The translations under genes and the position numbers were made by a program. Below, piece by piece: positions 25,951 through 34,747 of a stretch of 45,129 nucleotides of DNA (within the stretch, counting starts at the first letter, position 1; every line of letters begins with the position of its first letter). The stretch spans positions 22,243 through 67,371 of the forward strand of contig CAJUEJ010000024.1 in NCBI GenBank assembly GCA_910585435.1, written 5' to 3'. The stretch is from an uncultured Hungatella sp. (GTDB taxonomy: Bacteria > Bacillota > Clostridia > Lachnospirales > Lachnospiraceae). Under the pieces are notes generated by a model that saw nothing but the letters and a program-made list of their open reading frames with translations, ran no database searches and had not been told where the DNA came from.

Positions 25951-27036
25951 TTAACACCTTATTTCAGTATAATAATTTTTTAACTCTTCCAAAGATACCA
26001 TTTCCAAATGATGATCACCTAAATCATGTAAACACTGTTTTATTTCATTTCCATTATTTCTAACAGCTATAAGGATATAATCTTTTTCATGACATAATTC
26101 CTGCGGACCTACAACTTTAATATTATGGAAATTTTGTCCCCACTTTGCCGGATTGTTATCTACAAATTTTATTACTTTAATTTTTCCATGTTGTAATGAT
26201 TCATGACACCTGTTTCCCCAAATCCCTGTACCAAAAATAATTATTTTTTCTAAAGACTTATGAAAGTATTCACATATAAGTTTGGATAAAAATCCTTTTT
26301 CATCCTCAATCATCATATTAAAATATGCCCATGTATACCAGTTTTTAAATTTAGGTAATAACTCTTCTTTTTGATGAGATCCCTCGATATATTTCATAGA
26401 AATCTCACTATGCTCTTCAATGCCTTTTCTTCGATATAATGTACTTTTCCCACCTGTACGAAAATATGCAATAACGGTATCAAGAAAATCGAATCTCACT
26501 TGTTTTATATAAAATCTTAACAGCATATCATAATCTGCACTCAATTCATAATTCAAATCAAAAAGGCCAAAACTTTCATATATTTTCTTTTTTATAAATA
26601 CTGTTGGATGCGGTACTGCCATTTGATACCAGATTGTTTCTAAAGGAACTTTTGGTACTATTCTTGTTTGTCCATCCGGATAAACCGCACATATTTTTCC
26701 GTATACTAAATCAGCCTTACTTTTTTCAAAAAACCGTACTATATTTTCTATTGCATTTCTAGCATACCAATCGTCGCTATTAATAATTCCAATAATCTCT
26801 CCTGTTGCTTTTTGTATTCCCTTATTCATAGCATCATAGATACCATTATCTTTTTCACTAATAAATACAGAAATAAAATCCGAATACCTTTCTATTATTT
26901 TTTTGGTATCATCGGTAGATTGACCATCAATAATAATATATTCAACATTTTCATATGTCTGCCCTAATACGCTTAATATAGTCTGTTCTATTGTTTCAGC
27001 CCCATTATATACCACAGTTATAATACTAACTTTCAT
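25951..27036 (-). CDS. GT2 family glycosyltransferase with C-terminal Rossmann module
   Basis: 361 residues. The N-terminal domain is a WcaA-type GT2: SIITVVYNGAETI, DGQSTDDTK, the DxD-like NSDDWYARN, and LSADYDMLLRF. Residues 262-361 are the shared Rossmann module (IIIFGTGIWGNRC, VDNNPAKWGQNF). The ATG at 27036 has GGAG six bases upstream. A 120-bp AT-rich spacer separates it from the gene upstream; several short AT-rich dyads but no convincing promoter or terminator are visible there. The donor sugar is unknown. Confidence 0.87.
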   Translation of the reverse strand: MKVSIITVVYNGAETIEQTILSVLGQTYENVEYIIIDGQSTDDTKKIIERYSDFISVFISEKDNGIYDAMNKGIQKATGEIIGIINSDDWYARNAIENIVRFFEKSKADLVYGKICAVYPDGQTRIVPKVPLETIWYQMAVPHPTVFIKKKIYESFGLFDLNYELSADYDMLLRFYIKQVRFDFLDTVIAYFRTGGKSTLYRRKGIEEHSEISMKYIEGSHQKEELLPKFKNWYTWAYFNMMIEDEKGFLSKLICEYFHKSLEKIIIFGTGIWGNRCHESLQHGKIKVIKFVDNNPAKWGQNFHNIKVVGPQELCHEKDYILIAVRNNGNEIKQCLHDLGDHHLEMVSLEELKNYYTEIRC

Positions 27037-27156
27037 TTATATCTCCATGTTTATACCAATTGTCTCTTATTACATATTTTCAATTACTATATGTGAGTAA
27101 ATCGTATATAATTTTGTAATTTTTAAAATTATCATCCATATTTTTATTTATTACAC

Positions 27157-28338
27157 TTAATATATACTACTAATTTTTTGATTCTTATTCTCTTCACTAA
27201 AATAATCAATCATACTTTTAGGTTGTATCCACAAACATTTCTCTTTATAACCCGCAAGACTTTTTACAATCTCACCTGCTGCATTTTCATTTAAAACAGC
27301 TATTAAAATCAAATCAAAGTTTATATTTTCTATAAATTTGACATCTTTTACACCTTCATACCTATCACTTATTCTATCAACCCACAAGACAATATCGCAT
27401 ACATTAATTTTTTTTAAAAACAAATATAAAGAATATCCAACTTTTCCTGCTCCATATAAAACAATTTTTTTTCCTATAATTCTTTTATCTATATCAATAA
27501 AATAACTTGGAAATAATATATTGTTTGATATATGTAATATACTATTTATTACAGAACTATTGATAAAATAATTTATCACCTCTTTAATTTTGTTTGACCA
27601 ATTATATTTTTCAGAACACTCTGTCAAATGTAAAATAACTAAATTTAACTTCTCAAGCCATCGAGAAGAATATTTATGTGTAATAGATTCGTTATGTGTC
27701 CTATAATGATAAAAAGATTCATTGCTAATATAAAATCTGGCTGCCTCTAACAATGCAGGTACCACCCAAACTGTATCATCATGGCAACCATATATCTCAT
27801 CTTCAATATCCAGCATATGCTGCATAACAACATGTCTTTTGAATATTTTATTGTTGGCACTTGTACTAAAACCCCGAAATATATATTCTACAAACATATC
27901 CTTTCCAATTTTTAATCCATAAATTCCTTCATCCATTTTTACGTCTGATATATATGAGTAACCTTTCCTTTCAATTGTAAATATGGACGTAACTATATCT
28001 ACCTCATATTTATCCATAATTTCGAATAACTTTTCATACATTTTAGCGTCTATCCAATCATCACCATCTAAAAAAGTCACTATGTTTCCTGTTGAATTTA
28101 ATAATCCAGTTTTCCTTGCTCTTACTGTTCCTAAATTTGACTTATGATGAATAACTTTAATCCTGCTATCTTTTTCACGATATTCATCGCAGATTTTCCC
28201 TGAGTTATCAATTGATCCATCATCTACTAGTATAATTTCTAGCCTGAAATAAGTTTGAGCAATAATACTTTCTATGCATTGCTCTAAATATTTTTCCACA
28301 TTATATATTGGTACAATTACGCTTATCAAATTATCCAT
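27157..28338 (-). CDS. GT2 family glycosyltransferase with divergent Rossmann module
   Basis: 393 residues. The GT2 domain has SVIVPIYNVEKYLEQC, VDDGSIDNSGKICDEY and FLDGDDWID, all canonical. The C-terminal 105 residues are a divergent copy of the Rossmann module (IVLYGAGKVGYSLYL, WVDRISDRYEG), in which the DNN...WG signature is largely lost. AGGAG lies 17 bases upstream of the ATG at 28338, longer than usual; no alternative in-frame start fits better. It is preceded by the nonulosonate synthase gene in the same run. Confidence 0.87.
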   Translation of the reverse strand: MDNLISVIVPIYNVEKYLEQCIESIIAQTYFRLEIILVDDGSIDNSGKICDEYREKDSRIKVIHHKSNLGTVRARKTGLLNSTGNIVTFLDGDDWIDAKMYEKLFEIMDKYEVDIVTSIFTIERKGYSYISDVKMDEGIYGLKIGKDMFVEYIFRGFSTSANNKIFKRHVVMQHMLDIEDEIYGCHDDTVWVVPALLEAARFYISNESFYHYRTHNESITHKYSSRWLEKLNLVILHLTECSEKYNWSNKIKEVINYFINSSVINSILHISNNILFPSYFIDIDKRIIGKKIVLYGAGKVGYSLYLFLKKINVCDIVLWVDRISDRYEGVKDVKFIENINFDLILIAVLNENAAGEIVKSLAGYKEKCLWIQPKSMIDYFSEENKNQKISSIY

Positions 28339-28398
28339 TTTGTATAAACCAATTTCTCCTCTTTAACCTTATATAATCTCTACTTTATATAATTACAC

Positions 28399-29436
28399 CT
28401 AAATCATATCCCAAGATAACACCGTATCTTCCTGCAGATCACATAATACTTTACGTCCCACTACAATATCCGTATATTTAGGAGAAATACCGGTTCCTGG
28501 GCGTTTTGCCATGATATCTTTCTTCTCTATTTTTTCACCTGCCGTCATATTACGAGTTAGTACCAAAGATCTTCTTGCTTCACGCCTGGGAACCATCTCA
28601 CAACCTAGCACCCTTTTTTCATCAGATCCAAGAATACAATTAATCCACTGAAAATTACGTATTGCTTTTTTAAAGTCCTCTGGATCCCCGGCATGGTAGT
28701 GATCATTCCCCGGCAGTGTCTTATCCAATGTAAAATGCTTTTCTATTACCTCAGCACCAAGAAGGTAAGCTGTTGCCAAAGTCATCATAGTGTCATCTGG
28801 AGCCACATGGTCACTAAATCCAATATGTAAGTCAGGAAAGGTCCTTTTTAATGTACTAAGGACTCTTAAGTTTACATCTTCAGGATTTGTCGGATACGAT
28901 AAAACACAGTGAAGCAAAACAATATTCTCACATCCTGCACTTTTTAAAGTCCGGACCGCTTCATCCACTTCTGAAAGATAGGCCGCTCCTACAGACAGGC
29001 ATACAGGTTTTCCTTTCCTCCCTATGTGGTAAATAAACGGCAGATTAGAGAGATCAGAAGACGAAATCTTATAGAAATCTACCATATTATAGAGATAATC
29101 TGCGGAATTATAATCAAAGGGAGTAGATACAAAATCCATTCCTTTTGAATGTGTATAGTCACAAAGCTTCTGATATTCATGCTCACCAAAACTATCATGT
29201 TTTATAAAAAGCTCATATTGGGTTTTCGTTGGCTCCTTGGCCGTATCCCAGTAAGCAGGAGAATTTTTTGAAGCGATTGTATCTGCTTTATAGGATTGAA
29301 ATTTTGCGCAATTCACTCCGGCTTCTGCTGCTTTATCGATATAAAGTAATGCTGCCTCTAAAGGAGATATCTCCATGAGATTTGCTGTATCATAAAAATT
29401 GACTCCCATTTCTGCGATTAGGTATGGTTTATTCAT
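28399..29436 (-). CDS. N-acetylneuraminate/nonulosonate synthase (NeuB/SpsE family)
   Basis: A 345-residue enzyme that condenses phosphoenolpyruvate with a six-carbon amino sugar to form a nine-carbon nonulosonic acid (sialic, legionaminic or pseudaminic type). The family blocks are present: LIAEMGVNF, AKFQSYKADT, the segment FVSTPFDYNSADYL, GFSDH, and EKHFTLDKTLPGNDH with the metal-binding His. The last 60 residues form the SAF (antifreeze-like) domain. The start is the ATG at 29436, with AGGAGG 8 bases upstream; the TTG at 29457 is rejected. The product feeds the CMP-synthetase encoded just upstream. Which nonulosonic acid is made cannot be told, since no epimerase, aminotransferase or acetyltransferase for the precursor lies in the window. 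Confidence 0.9.
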   Translation of the reverse strand: MNKPYLIAEMGVNFYDTANLMEISPLEAALLYIDKAAEAGVNCAKFQSYKADTIASKNSPAYWDTAKEPTKTQYELFIKHDSFGEHEYQKLCDYTHSKGMDFVSTPFDYNSADYLYNMVDFYKISSSDLSNLPFIYHIGRKGKPVCLSVGAAYLSEVDEAVRTLKSAGCENIVLLHCVLSYPTNPEDVNLRVLSTLKRTFPDLHIGFSDHVAPDDTMMTLATAYLLGAEVIEKHFTLDKTLPGNDHYHAGDPEDFKKAIRNFQWINCILGSDEKRVLGCEMVPRREARRSLVLTRNMTAGEKIEKKDIMAKRPGTGISPKYTDIVVGRKVLCDLQEDTVLSWDMI

Positions 29437-29474
29437 AGCAATTTCCTCCTGTGCCAAGTTGTTTTATGGGTATT

Positions 29475-31076
29475 TTATAAACTGTTGATTAATGACATAA
29501 CTCTTCTCCTGCCGGATTTTAAATCATAAGAAAGCAACCGCTTCTGCATTTCCCTTCTATCTTCCTGACTCAGATTCAAATATAGCTTTAAATTCGATTC
29601 TATATATGTATCTCTTGGATTCAAGCCCAAATAGTTAAATCCATGTTCCGCACTGACAAAACCATGCTTTTCTTCCCTTTGGTTTTGCGCCATGGCAATC
29701 GTTGGTATTCCTAATATGGCTACTTCATACCCTGTTCTGCCTCTGGATGTAATGGCAATGTCACATTGAGTCATTAATTCTGGCATATTGCTCACATCAC
29801 AATACACATCTATATTAGAAAATTTATTATATTCCATGGCTTTTGCGATATGTTTATACGCCCTCCCAACAACAATAATAAATTTATATAATTTATAATT
29901 TTCTTTAGTAATTATATCTAAAAGACGCTGTGTATAATCTTGAGGATCTGCCCCACCAAAAGAAATAAATACTCGTTCTACTTTTGATTTTATAGATATA
30001 GGCTCATAAAACATAAACAACTTTCCCGAAATATAATACTTTTCACCCGAATAGACCTGAGGTAAATCAGTTTTCTGATATAACGCATTAAAAACTAAAT
30101 CTGATTTTAAAATTCCTTCCCCGTCATCTTCAAAATTGATGATTTTGGCTTTGGGAAGTATGGTACGCAAACCTATCATATAGTCAATAGAAGTCGAAAG
30201 TATATCATTAATAAAAATATCATATTTTTCCTCTTTGCAACGCTCAAAAAGTTCTGTTATCCCATTTACCGGAATTACCGTATGGGTCGTTTTTCCAAAG
30301 ATATGCATTTCCGTTTGATTTTTATCAAAGAAAATATCTGGTTTCGTATAAAATTCATCCGCAATCTCCAATGCTCGGTAAATGTGTCCTATTCCGCGCT
30401 GATTATTTCCATTTACATAAATTGCAACCTTTTTCTTATCAAGGATCATAGCTGCATTTTGCAGATCATAAAAATTGTCAATGTCTAAAGACTCATTTTC
30501 TGGGATTTCAAATACATCTACTTTTTGTCCAATGCGTGTTTTCGGAGTTACAACAGACGCACGCGAAATAACAAAGGCTCCCGTTTCCAAATAACAAGGC
30601 GGTAGATATTGTCTGTTTAGACGTTCCCTATAATTTGGAACTTTTTTTCCTTCCTTTTCACTCCAAGATAGATGTGGCGCGTTTATTGCAGAAATTAAAG
30701 TATCCAGATTATGAGCAATAGCATACTCTATTGCCATATCAAGTGTTTCTGCTGAAAGAGTTGGTGAAGTCGGCTGCATTGTGACAATGTAATCCCACTT
30801 TTCATTATCTGGAACCGCATCTGCAATTACAGCATCCAATGTAATTGCATCACCGCATAGTTCTTGTCCACGCAATTTATAGTTTACGCCCATCTGAGTT
30901 GCAATTATCTGAACTTCCGGCGAATCTGTAGTTACAATGATATCCGATATGTATTTTGATATTAATGCATTATTAATTGAGTAATAAATTAAAGGATGCC
31001 CTCCAATAATGCGGATATTTTTGTTCGGGATTCCTTTTGATCCTGCTCGGGCAGGGATTACAGCTAAGATCTTCAT
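29475..31076 (-). CDS. CMP-nonulosonate synthetase fused to PseG/SpsG-like hydrolase
   Basis: A 533-residue bifunctional protein. Residues 1 to about 210 are a NeuA/PseF/SpsF-type cytidylyltransferase (IPARAGSKGIPNKNI, TTDSPEV, TMQPTSPT) that activates a nonulosonic acid with CTP. Residues about 214-533 are a GT-B fold PseG/SpsG-like domain: GNNQRGIGHIYRALEIA with the catalytic-type His, FISFGGADPQDYT, and AITSRGRTGYEVAILGIPTI. PseG removes UDP from the precursor sugar in pseudaminate synthesis. The fusion thus joins the step before and the step after NeuB, whose gene is 38 bases downstream. The domain boundary is approximate. The ATG at 31076 begins MKILAVIPARAG. Confidence 0.88.
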   Translation of the reverse strand: MKILAVIPARAGSKGIPNKNIRIIGGHPLIYYSINNALISKYISDIIVTTDSPEVQIIATQMGVNYKLRGQELCGDAITLDAVIADAVPDNEKWDYIVTMQPTSPTLSAETLDMAIEYAIAHNLDTLISAINAPHLSWSEKEGKKVPNYRERLNRQYLPPCYLETGAFVISRASVVTPKTRIGQKVDVFEIPENESLDIDNFYDLQNAAMILDKKKVAIYVNGNNQRGIGHIYRALEIADEFYTKPDIFFDKNQTEMHIFGKTTHTVIPVNGITELFERCKEEKYDIFINDILSTSIDYMIGLRTILPKAKIINFEDDGEGILKSDLVFNALYQKTDLPQVYSGEKYYISGKLFMFYEPISIKSKVERVFISFGGADPQDYTQRLLDIITKENYKLYKFIIVVGRAYKHIAKAMEYNKFSNIDVYCDVSNMPELMTQCDIAITSRGRTGYEVAILGIPTIAMAQNQREEKHGFVSAEHGFNYLGLNPRDTYIESNLKLYLNLSQEDRREMQKRLLSYDLKSGRRRVMSLINSL

Positions 31077-31100
31077 CCGTTCTTTCCTTCCTTATATCTG

Positions 31101-32198
31101 TTAAAACAAACTATCAAAATCAACCCTCTCAAATATATCTAATTTTCCGCCACGCGTTGCATTATAAACTTTTATGCCATGATTATTTGCATAATTTCGA
31201 AAGCATTTATATCCCTCCATAATCAGATCAACGTTATATACTCCTTCTGTATGCTGTTCCAGCAATTCCATATGATTTTTGACATGATCATTAACTATAA
31301 TTTTACCATCTGAATACCGCTCTTTTCTAAAAGAAAAATCCACTCCTAGAAGATATATTTCCTTGATTCCCATATAAACAGCGACTTGGAACATCGAATA
31401 TAAGGTTGTCCCGCTACTATAAATTCTTTCACTAATGTCCTCGGAAAATTTCACGGTAGAAGATAGTAAATCAGCCCGCAAATAAAAAAGTTTGTCATAT
31501 GTAGAACTATACTTTTTGTATAAATCTGTTTTGAGCGTTGTAAAAGCGAAATTGCACTTTTCTAAAATAGTTTCCAAATCATTTGTATTTTTAATATGAT
31601 TTTTTATAAAGGTACTATCTTCACAAAAAAAACAAGTTGGTCGCCATTCTATATTATTGGTTAAATAGATTATTCCATTACAGCCCATAGAAACTTCACC
31701 AGTTAATCTATATAAATCCTCCATTCTTAAACTAGGTCCATTTCCAATAATAAAACATCTTTTCTTCTGAAATATATTTTTTAACTTTTTGTTTTTTAAT
31801 AATACTTTTTGTGGTTTATTAATAAAATAAATAATGTCATTTATCAATTCATATGAATCGCCAAAATACAAAATATTTTCTTGATTAACCCCTATTTCTT
31901 TTAATTGCCCCTTAATAGCATCAATTTTTTCTCCATGTACTAAATGTGACAAAGAAATCAAAACAACTACATTTTCTCTATTAAAGATATTATCTAATGG
32001 ATATACCTTCTTATCACATATTTCTAAATTATAAAGTTCTATATTATTGTCAATAAATCCTAACCATTTGATATTAACTTGGTTAAAAAATCTACCAAGA
32101 ATCTTCCCATGAACACCTGCACCAAAAATAAATATTTCTTTTTTTAAAGATATTTCCCGAATCAATTTTTCAAATGAACTAATTGAATTGCAATCCAT
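31101..32198 (-). CDS. Rossmann module plus DUF115/MptE-like putative nonulosonate transferase
   Basis: 365 residues. Residues 17-116 are the Rossmann-like module in N-terminal position (EIFIFGAGVHGKIL, FIDNN). From about 144 the protein resembles DUF115/MptE-like proteins: CFIIGNGPSLRMEDL, WRPTCFFCEDS, SSGTTLYSMFQVAVYMG and EIYLLGVDFSF. The same signature, GNGPSL plus (Y/I)xSG and EIYLxGxDF, occurs in GT42 sialyltransferases such as Cst-II and in Maf flagellin glycosylation proteins. Because it sits next to the NeuA-PseG and NeuB genes, transfer of the nonulosonic acid is a reasonable inference but is not shown. The start ATG at 32198 follows GGTGG. Confidence 0.68.
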   Translation of the reverse strand: MDCNSISSFEKLIREISLKKEIFIFGAGVHGKILGRFFNQVNIKWLGFIDNNIELYNLEICDKKVYPLDNIFNRENVVVLISLSHLVHGEKIDAIKGQLKEIGVNQENILYFGDSYELINDIIYFINKPQKVLLKNKKLKNIFQKKRCFIIGNGPSLRMEDLYRLTGEVSMGCNGIIYLTNNIEWRPTCFFCEDSTFIKNHIKNTNDLETILEKCNFAFTTLKTDLYKKYSSTYDKLFYLRADLLSSTVKFSEDISERIYSSGTTLYSMFQVAVYMGIKEIYLLGVDFSFRKERYSDGKIIVNDHVKNHMELLEQHTEGVYNVDLIMEGYKCFRNYANNHGIKVYNATRGGKLDIFERVDFDSLF

Positions 32199-32256
32199 AG
32201 TAATAAACCACCATTTTTCTTCTCGCTATTCAAAACTTTTAATATCTATAATGTTT

Positions 32257-33357
32257 CTACTCTCTATACATCTTTTCTAAAGTTTTTATATACGTCTTAA
32301 TATCATATCCCGCTTTTTTTACCTGTTCTATACAAGATATCCTATTAATTTCATTAGATTTCCATGATAAGATCTTATTACACCATAATGATATATCTAA
32401 AGGAAGAAAAGACACATGATCTGTTATCTTTGTCTCTCTCGTTATTTTATCGCTAAGTAAACACCGTAATCCCGATGACTGAGCTTCAACTGCAACAATT
32501 GGTAAACCTTCAAATCGTGAAGGTAATGCAAATATATCCATTGCATGAAACCAACCATTTACATCATCGCATATACCTGCAAAATGTATCTTATCTGCTA
32601 AACCATACCATTTTGCTAAAGAATATATATTATTCTCCAAAGGTCCTTTGCCTATCAACAGTAATCTAGCATCTTTATTTTTTTTAATGACATTTTTAAA
32701 TACTTCTATTAAGAATTCATGATTCTTCTGATATGAAAAACGTCCAACATGTCCAATAATAAATTTGTTATCCCATCCAATTCGTTCTCGATACGCTTTC
32801 CTCTTCTGATAGTTAAACATAAATTTTTCAACATCAATAGCATTATTTAATATTTGTACCTTATTTCTAGGTATTTTATCCTCATACAACCAATTAGCAG
32901 CTGCTTTGGAACAAGCCCAAAAATCAGTTGCAATATCTGGAGTTAATTTCTTAATTAATCTATAATGCTGTTGTTCCTTTTCTTGCCTCTCATTATCATC
33001 AAACACTCCTGTATTATGAGCATGAACAATAATTTGAGAGATACCTACTTGCTTTGCCATCTTCTCTAATTCAAAACTCTTCCAATAACTGGTATGTAAA
33101 TGAATCGCATCATATCCCCTCGAAAGAATCTGTAAAATTTCTTTTTGAAATTGTCCCAAATTATCTTCGGCCCTATTTTTTACATAAAAAATCCTACATC
33201 CTTCTTTCTGTAAATCATTCTCAAATTCCAAATGTCCTCCAAAGGTAACCATATCAAATTGAAATCTTGTTTTATCAATATGTTTCCAATTATTTAGAAC
33301 ATATTGCGTTATTCCACCCTTACTATTTGCTAATGAAAAATGTATAATTCTTTTCAT
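32257..33357 (-). CDS. GT4 family glycosyltransferase (EpsF-like)
   Basis: 366 residues with the GT-B architecture. The N-terminal half has GGITQYVLNNWKH and HLHTSYWKSFE, the C-terminal half IIGHVGRFSYQKNHEFLIEV, LLIGKGPLE and ALPSRFEGLPIVAVEAQSSGL with the EGLPxVxxEA donor-site motif. It resembles EpsF-type retaining transferases in exopolysaccharide loci. The start is the ATG at 33357 preceded by GGAGAG; the TTG at 33375 would overlap the licD stop. It lacks the Rossmann module found in most neighbours. Confidence 0.9.
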   Translation of the reverse strand: MKRIIHFSLANSKGGITQYVLNNWKHIDKTRFQFDMVTFGGHLEFENDLQKEGCRIFYVKNRAEDNLGQFQKEILQILSRGYDAIHLHTSYWKSFELEKMAKQVGISQIIVHAHNTGVFDDNERQEKEQQHYRLIKKLTPDIATDFWACSKAAANWLYEDKIPRNKVQILNNAIDVEKFMFNYQKRKAYRERIGWDNKFIIGHVGRFSYQKNHEFLIEVFKNVIKKNKDARLLLIGKGPLENNIYSLAKWYGLADKIHFAGICDDVNGWFHAMDIFALPSRFEGLPIVAVEAQSSGLRCLLSDKITRETKITDHVSFLPLDISLWCNKILSWKSNEINRISCIEQVKKAGYDIKTYIKTLEKMYRE

Positions 33358-33371
33358 CTTCTCTCCATCGT

Positions 33372-34184
33372 TCAAATGTCTAGCTTAATAGCACTCACTG
33401 GATGCGCCTTTCTCTTCTCCACTGGTGGTAATTCCATATAATCCCCAAATTTAAAACTCAGATAGCTGTCATAATCTTTAATCCCCTGAAACACTTTCCC
33501 TTCAAACACCGTATCTACGCTGGATTCATACCAATTCCGATAATATCCGTACTCATTATTAGGAGTCGGAAACATAAGAATCCTCACCATCCGAGTCTTC
33601 TTTTCATTTCCTCTATGAATCATAATATGGTAATATCGAAATACATATCTTTTCGGAATTTTATCTAGCAGTTTGTATGCTTTGCGCCTCCAGAAATTCT
33701 TCTCCGCAATTTTCCCAACCTTCGACCACAAAATTTTTCTCACACAAAAACATTCAAAATTTTTTATGCTACGCAGAATATAGTTATCCGGTACTCCATC
33801 CAGTGGAAAGATGTCAATAAAAATCCCTTGCATATATGGCATATGTTCCTGATGTTCTCTCAAAAAAAGAGTACCCTTTCTCCGCAGTTTCCCATATCCC
33901 CAGCGATAGCCTTTCGTGTTCCTGTGATCCTGAAAAACAAATTTAGTCTTATCCAGTTCTGTTTTACAGGCAATGCGAAATTTTTCATATTCCGGACGAA
34001 AAAGTGCTACATCTGCATCATCATCCCAAGGAATATAACCGCCATGGCGAATCGCCCCCAGAAGAGTTCCGGCAATAATATTGTATTTTATATTGCACTT
34101 CTTGCAAATGCGGTCCACTTCCTCAAGCATTTCCAACTGAATCAACTGCAATTGTCGCAGTATCTCATCATTTAGCTGTACCAT
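33372..34184 (-). CDS. licD: LicD family phosphotransferase
   Basis: A 270-residue nucleotidyltransferase-fold protein of the LicD family, which moves phosphocholine or another phospho-alcohol from a CDP-activated donor onto a glycan. The hallmark block GTLLGAIRHGGYIPWDDDAD (residues about 39-58) carries the catalytic acidic cluster; FIDIFPLDGVP follows near 122. It is the first gene of the glycan run, and two proteins with TagD/LicC-like cytidylyltransferase domains lie in the window and could supply its donor. The ATG at 34184 is preceded by AAAGGGGG. A strong terminator ends only about 20 bases upstream, so expression may depend on read-through. Confidence 0.9.
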   Translation of the reverse strand: MVQLNDEILRQLQLIQLEMLEEVDRICKKCNIKYNIIAGTLLGAIRHGGYIPWDDDADVALFRPEYEKFRIACKTELDKTKFVFQDHRNTKGYRWGYGKLRRKGTLFLREHQEHMPYMQGIFIDIFPLDGVPDNYILRSIKNFECFCVRKILWSKVGKIAEKNFWRRKAYKLLDKIPKRYVFRYYHIMIHRGNEKKTRMVRILMFPTPNNEYGYYRNWYESSVDTVFEGKVFQGIKDYDSYLSFKFGDYMELPPVEKRKAHPVSAIKLDI

Positions 34185-34205
34185 AGGAACCCCCTTTCCC
34201 CAAAT

Positions 34206-34256
34206 AAAAAATCTGATGCATCAGTATGACAATCCCATACTTTACATCAGATTTTT
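34206..34256 (-). terminator. Terminator or attenuator directly upstream of licD
   Basis: On the minus strand a 12-bp stem (AAAAATCTGATG with CATCAGATTTTT) encloses a second dyad (AGTATG with CATACT) and is followed by a run of six U. It ends about 20 bases before the licD ATG, leaving no room for a complete promoter. It ends transcription from the small gene upstream, or acts as an attenuator for the glycan operon. Confidence 0.8.
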
Positions 34257-34263
34257 GCTTACC
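34227..34263 (+). repeat. 37-bp imperfect inverted repeat, left copy
   Basis: It begins TGACAATCCCATACTTTA and is the reverse complement of 36415-36451 at 30 of 37 positions by hand alignment. The pair bounds a 2.2-kb segment with the small gene and the AAA-ATPase gene. This copy overlaps the terminator upstream of licD. Confidence 0.65.
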
Positions 34264-34287
34264 CTACTTATATTCTATTTTCATAAT

Positions 34288-34593
34288 CTATTTTTCATTG
34301 TTTAATTTTTCCAGCAATTCCTCTGGAGAAATTGTCGGAACATAACGTTCTGCCCGTATCTCCTCTAATTCTTTATCCGGATCAAAGCCTTTAGGAAGAT
34401 ATTGTTTAATTTCTGTTCTTGCATCGTTTAACCTTTGAAAGGCTTCTATTGCTTCATCTTTCTCTGGCGGCCGTACAGTCTGAACATATAACTTTTGAGG
34501 CATAAGCCTCTGAATTACTTCAATCAAAAAACTCACATTATCGTCTGACAGACCACGTATCATCTGAATTGCCTGCTCTTGAAGTACTGACAC
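34288..34593 (-). CDS. Small hypothetical protein
   Basis: 101 residues, acidic and helical, beginning MSVLQEQAIQMIRGLSDDN. Short clostridial proteins that begin this way (an N-terminal helix followed by L/P-D-D-x-V) are common and unannotated, and some sit beside toxin genes, so an antitoxin-like role is possible but unsupported. The GTG at 34593 is chosen because AAGGTGG lies 6 bases upstream; the TTG at 34617 lacks a site. A near-consensus promoter precedes it. It lies within the inverted-repeat-bounded segment with the ATPase gene upstream of it, 154 bases away. Confidence 0.6.
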   Translation of the reverse strand: MSVLQEQAIQMIRGLSDDNVSFLIEVIQRLMPQKLYVQTVRPPEKDEAIEAFQRLNDARTEIKQYLPKGFDPDKELEEIRAERYVPTISPEELLEKLNNEK

Positions 34594-34638
34594 ACCAAGC
34601 ACCACCTTTCGTTCCAATTACAATCAAAGTATGGCCTT

Positions 34639-34668
34639 ATTATATGTCTAAAACATTTGCTCTGTCAA
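34639..34668 (-). promoter_or_regulatory. Consensus sigma-70 promoter
   Basis: Minus-strand TTGACA (34668-34663) and TATAAT (34644-34639), both perfect, spaced 18 bp. Transcription would begin near 34632 and run through the small gene to the terminator in front of licD. It is the strongest promoter seen near the glycan operon. Confidence 0.8.
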
Positions 34669-34747
34669 CATAGAGTCATTTTGAAAATTCGAAGTAAAAT
34701 CTCAATTCACGTCTCTAATCTCTACTATCCAAAACAGGTTGCCACTT

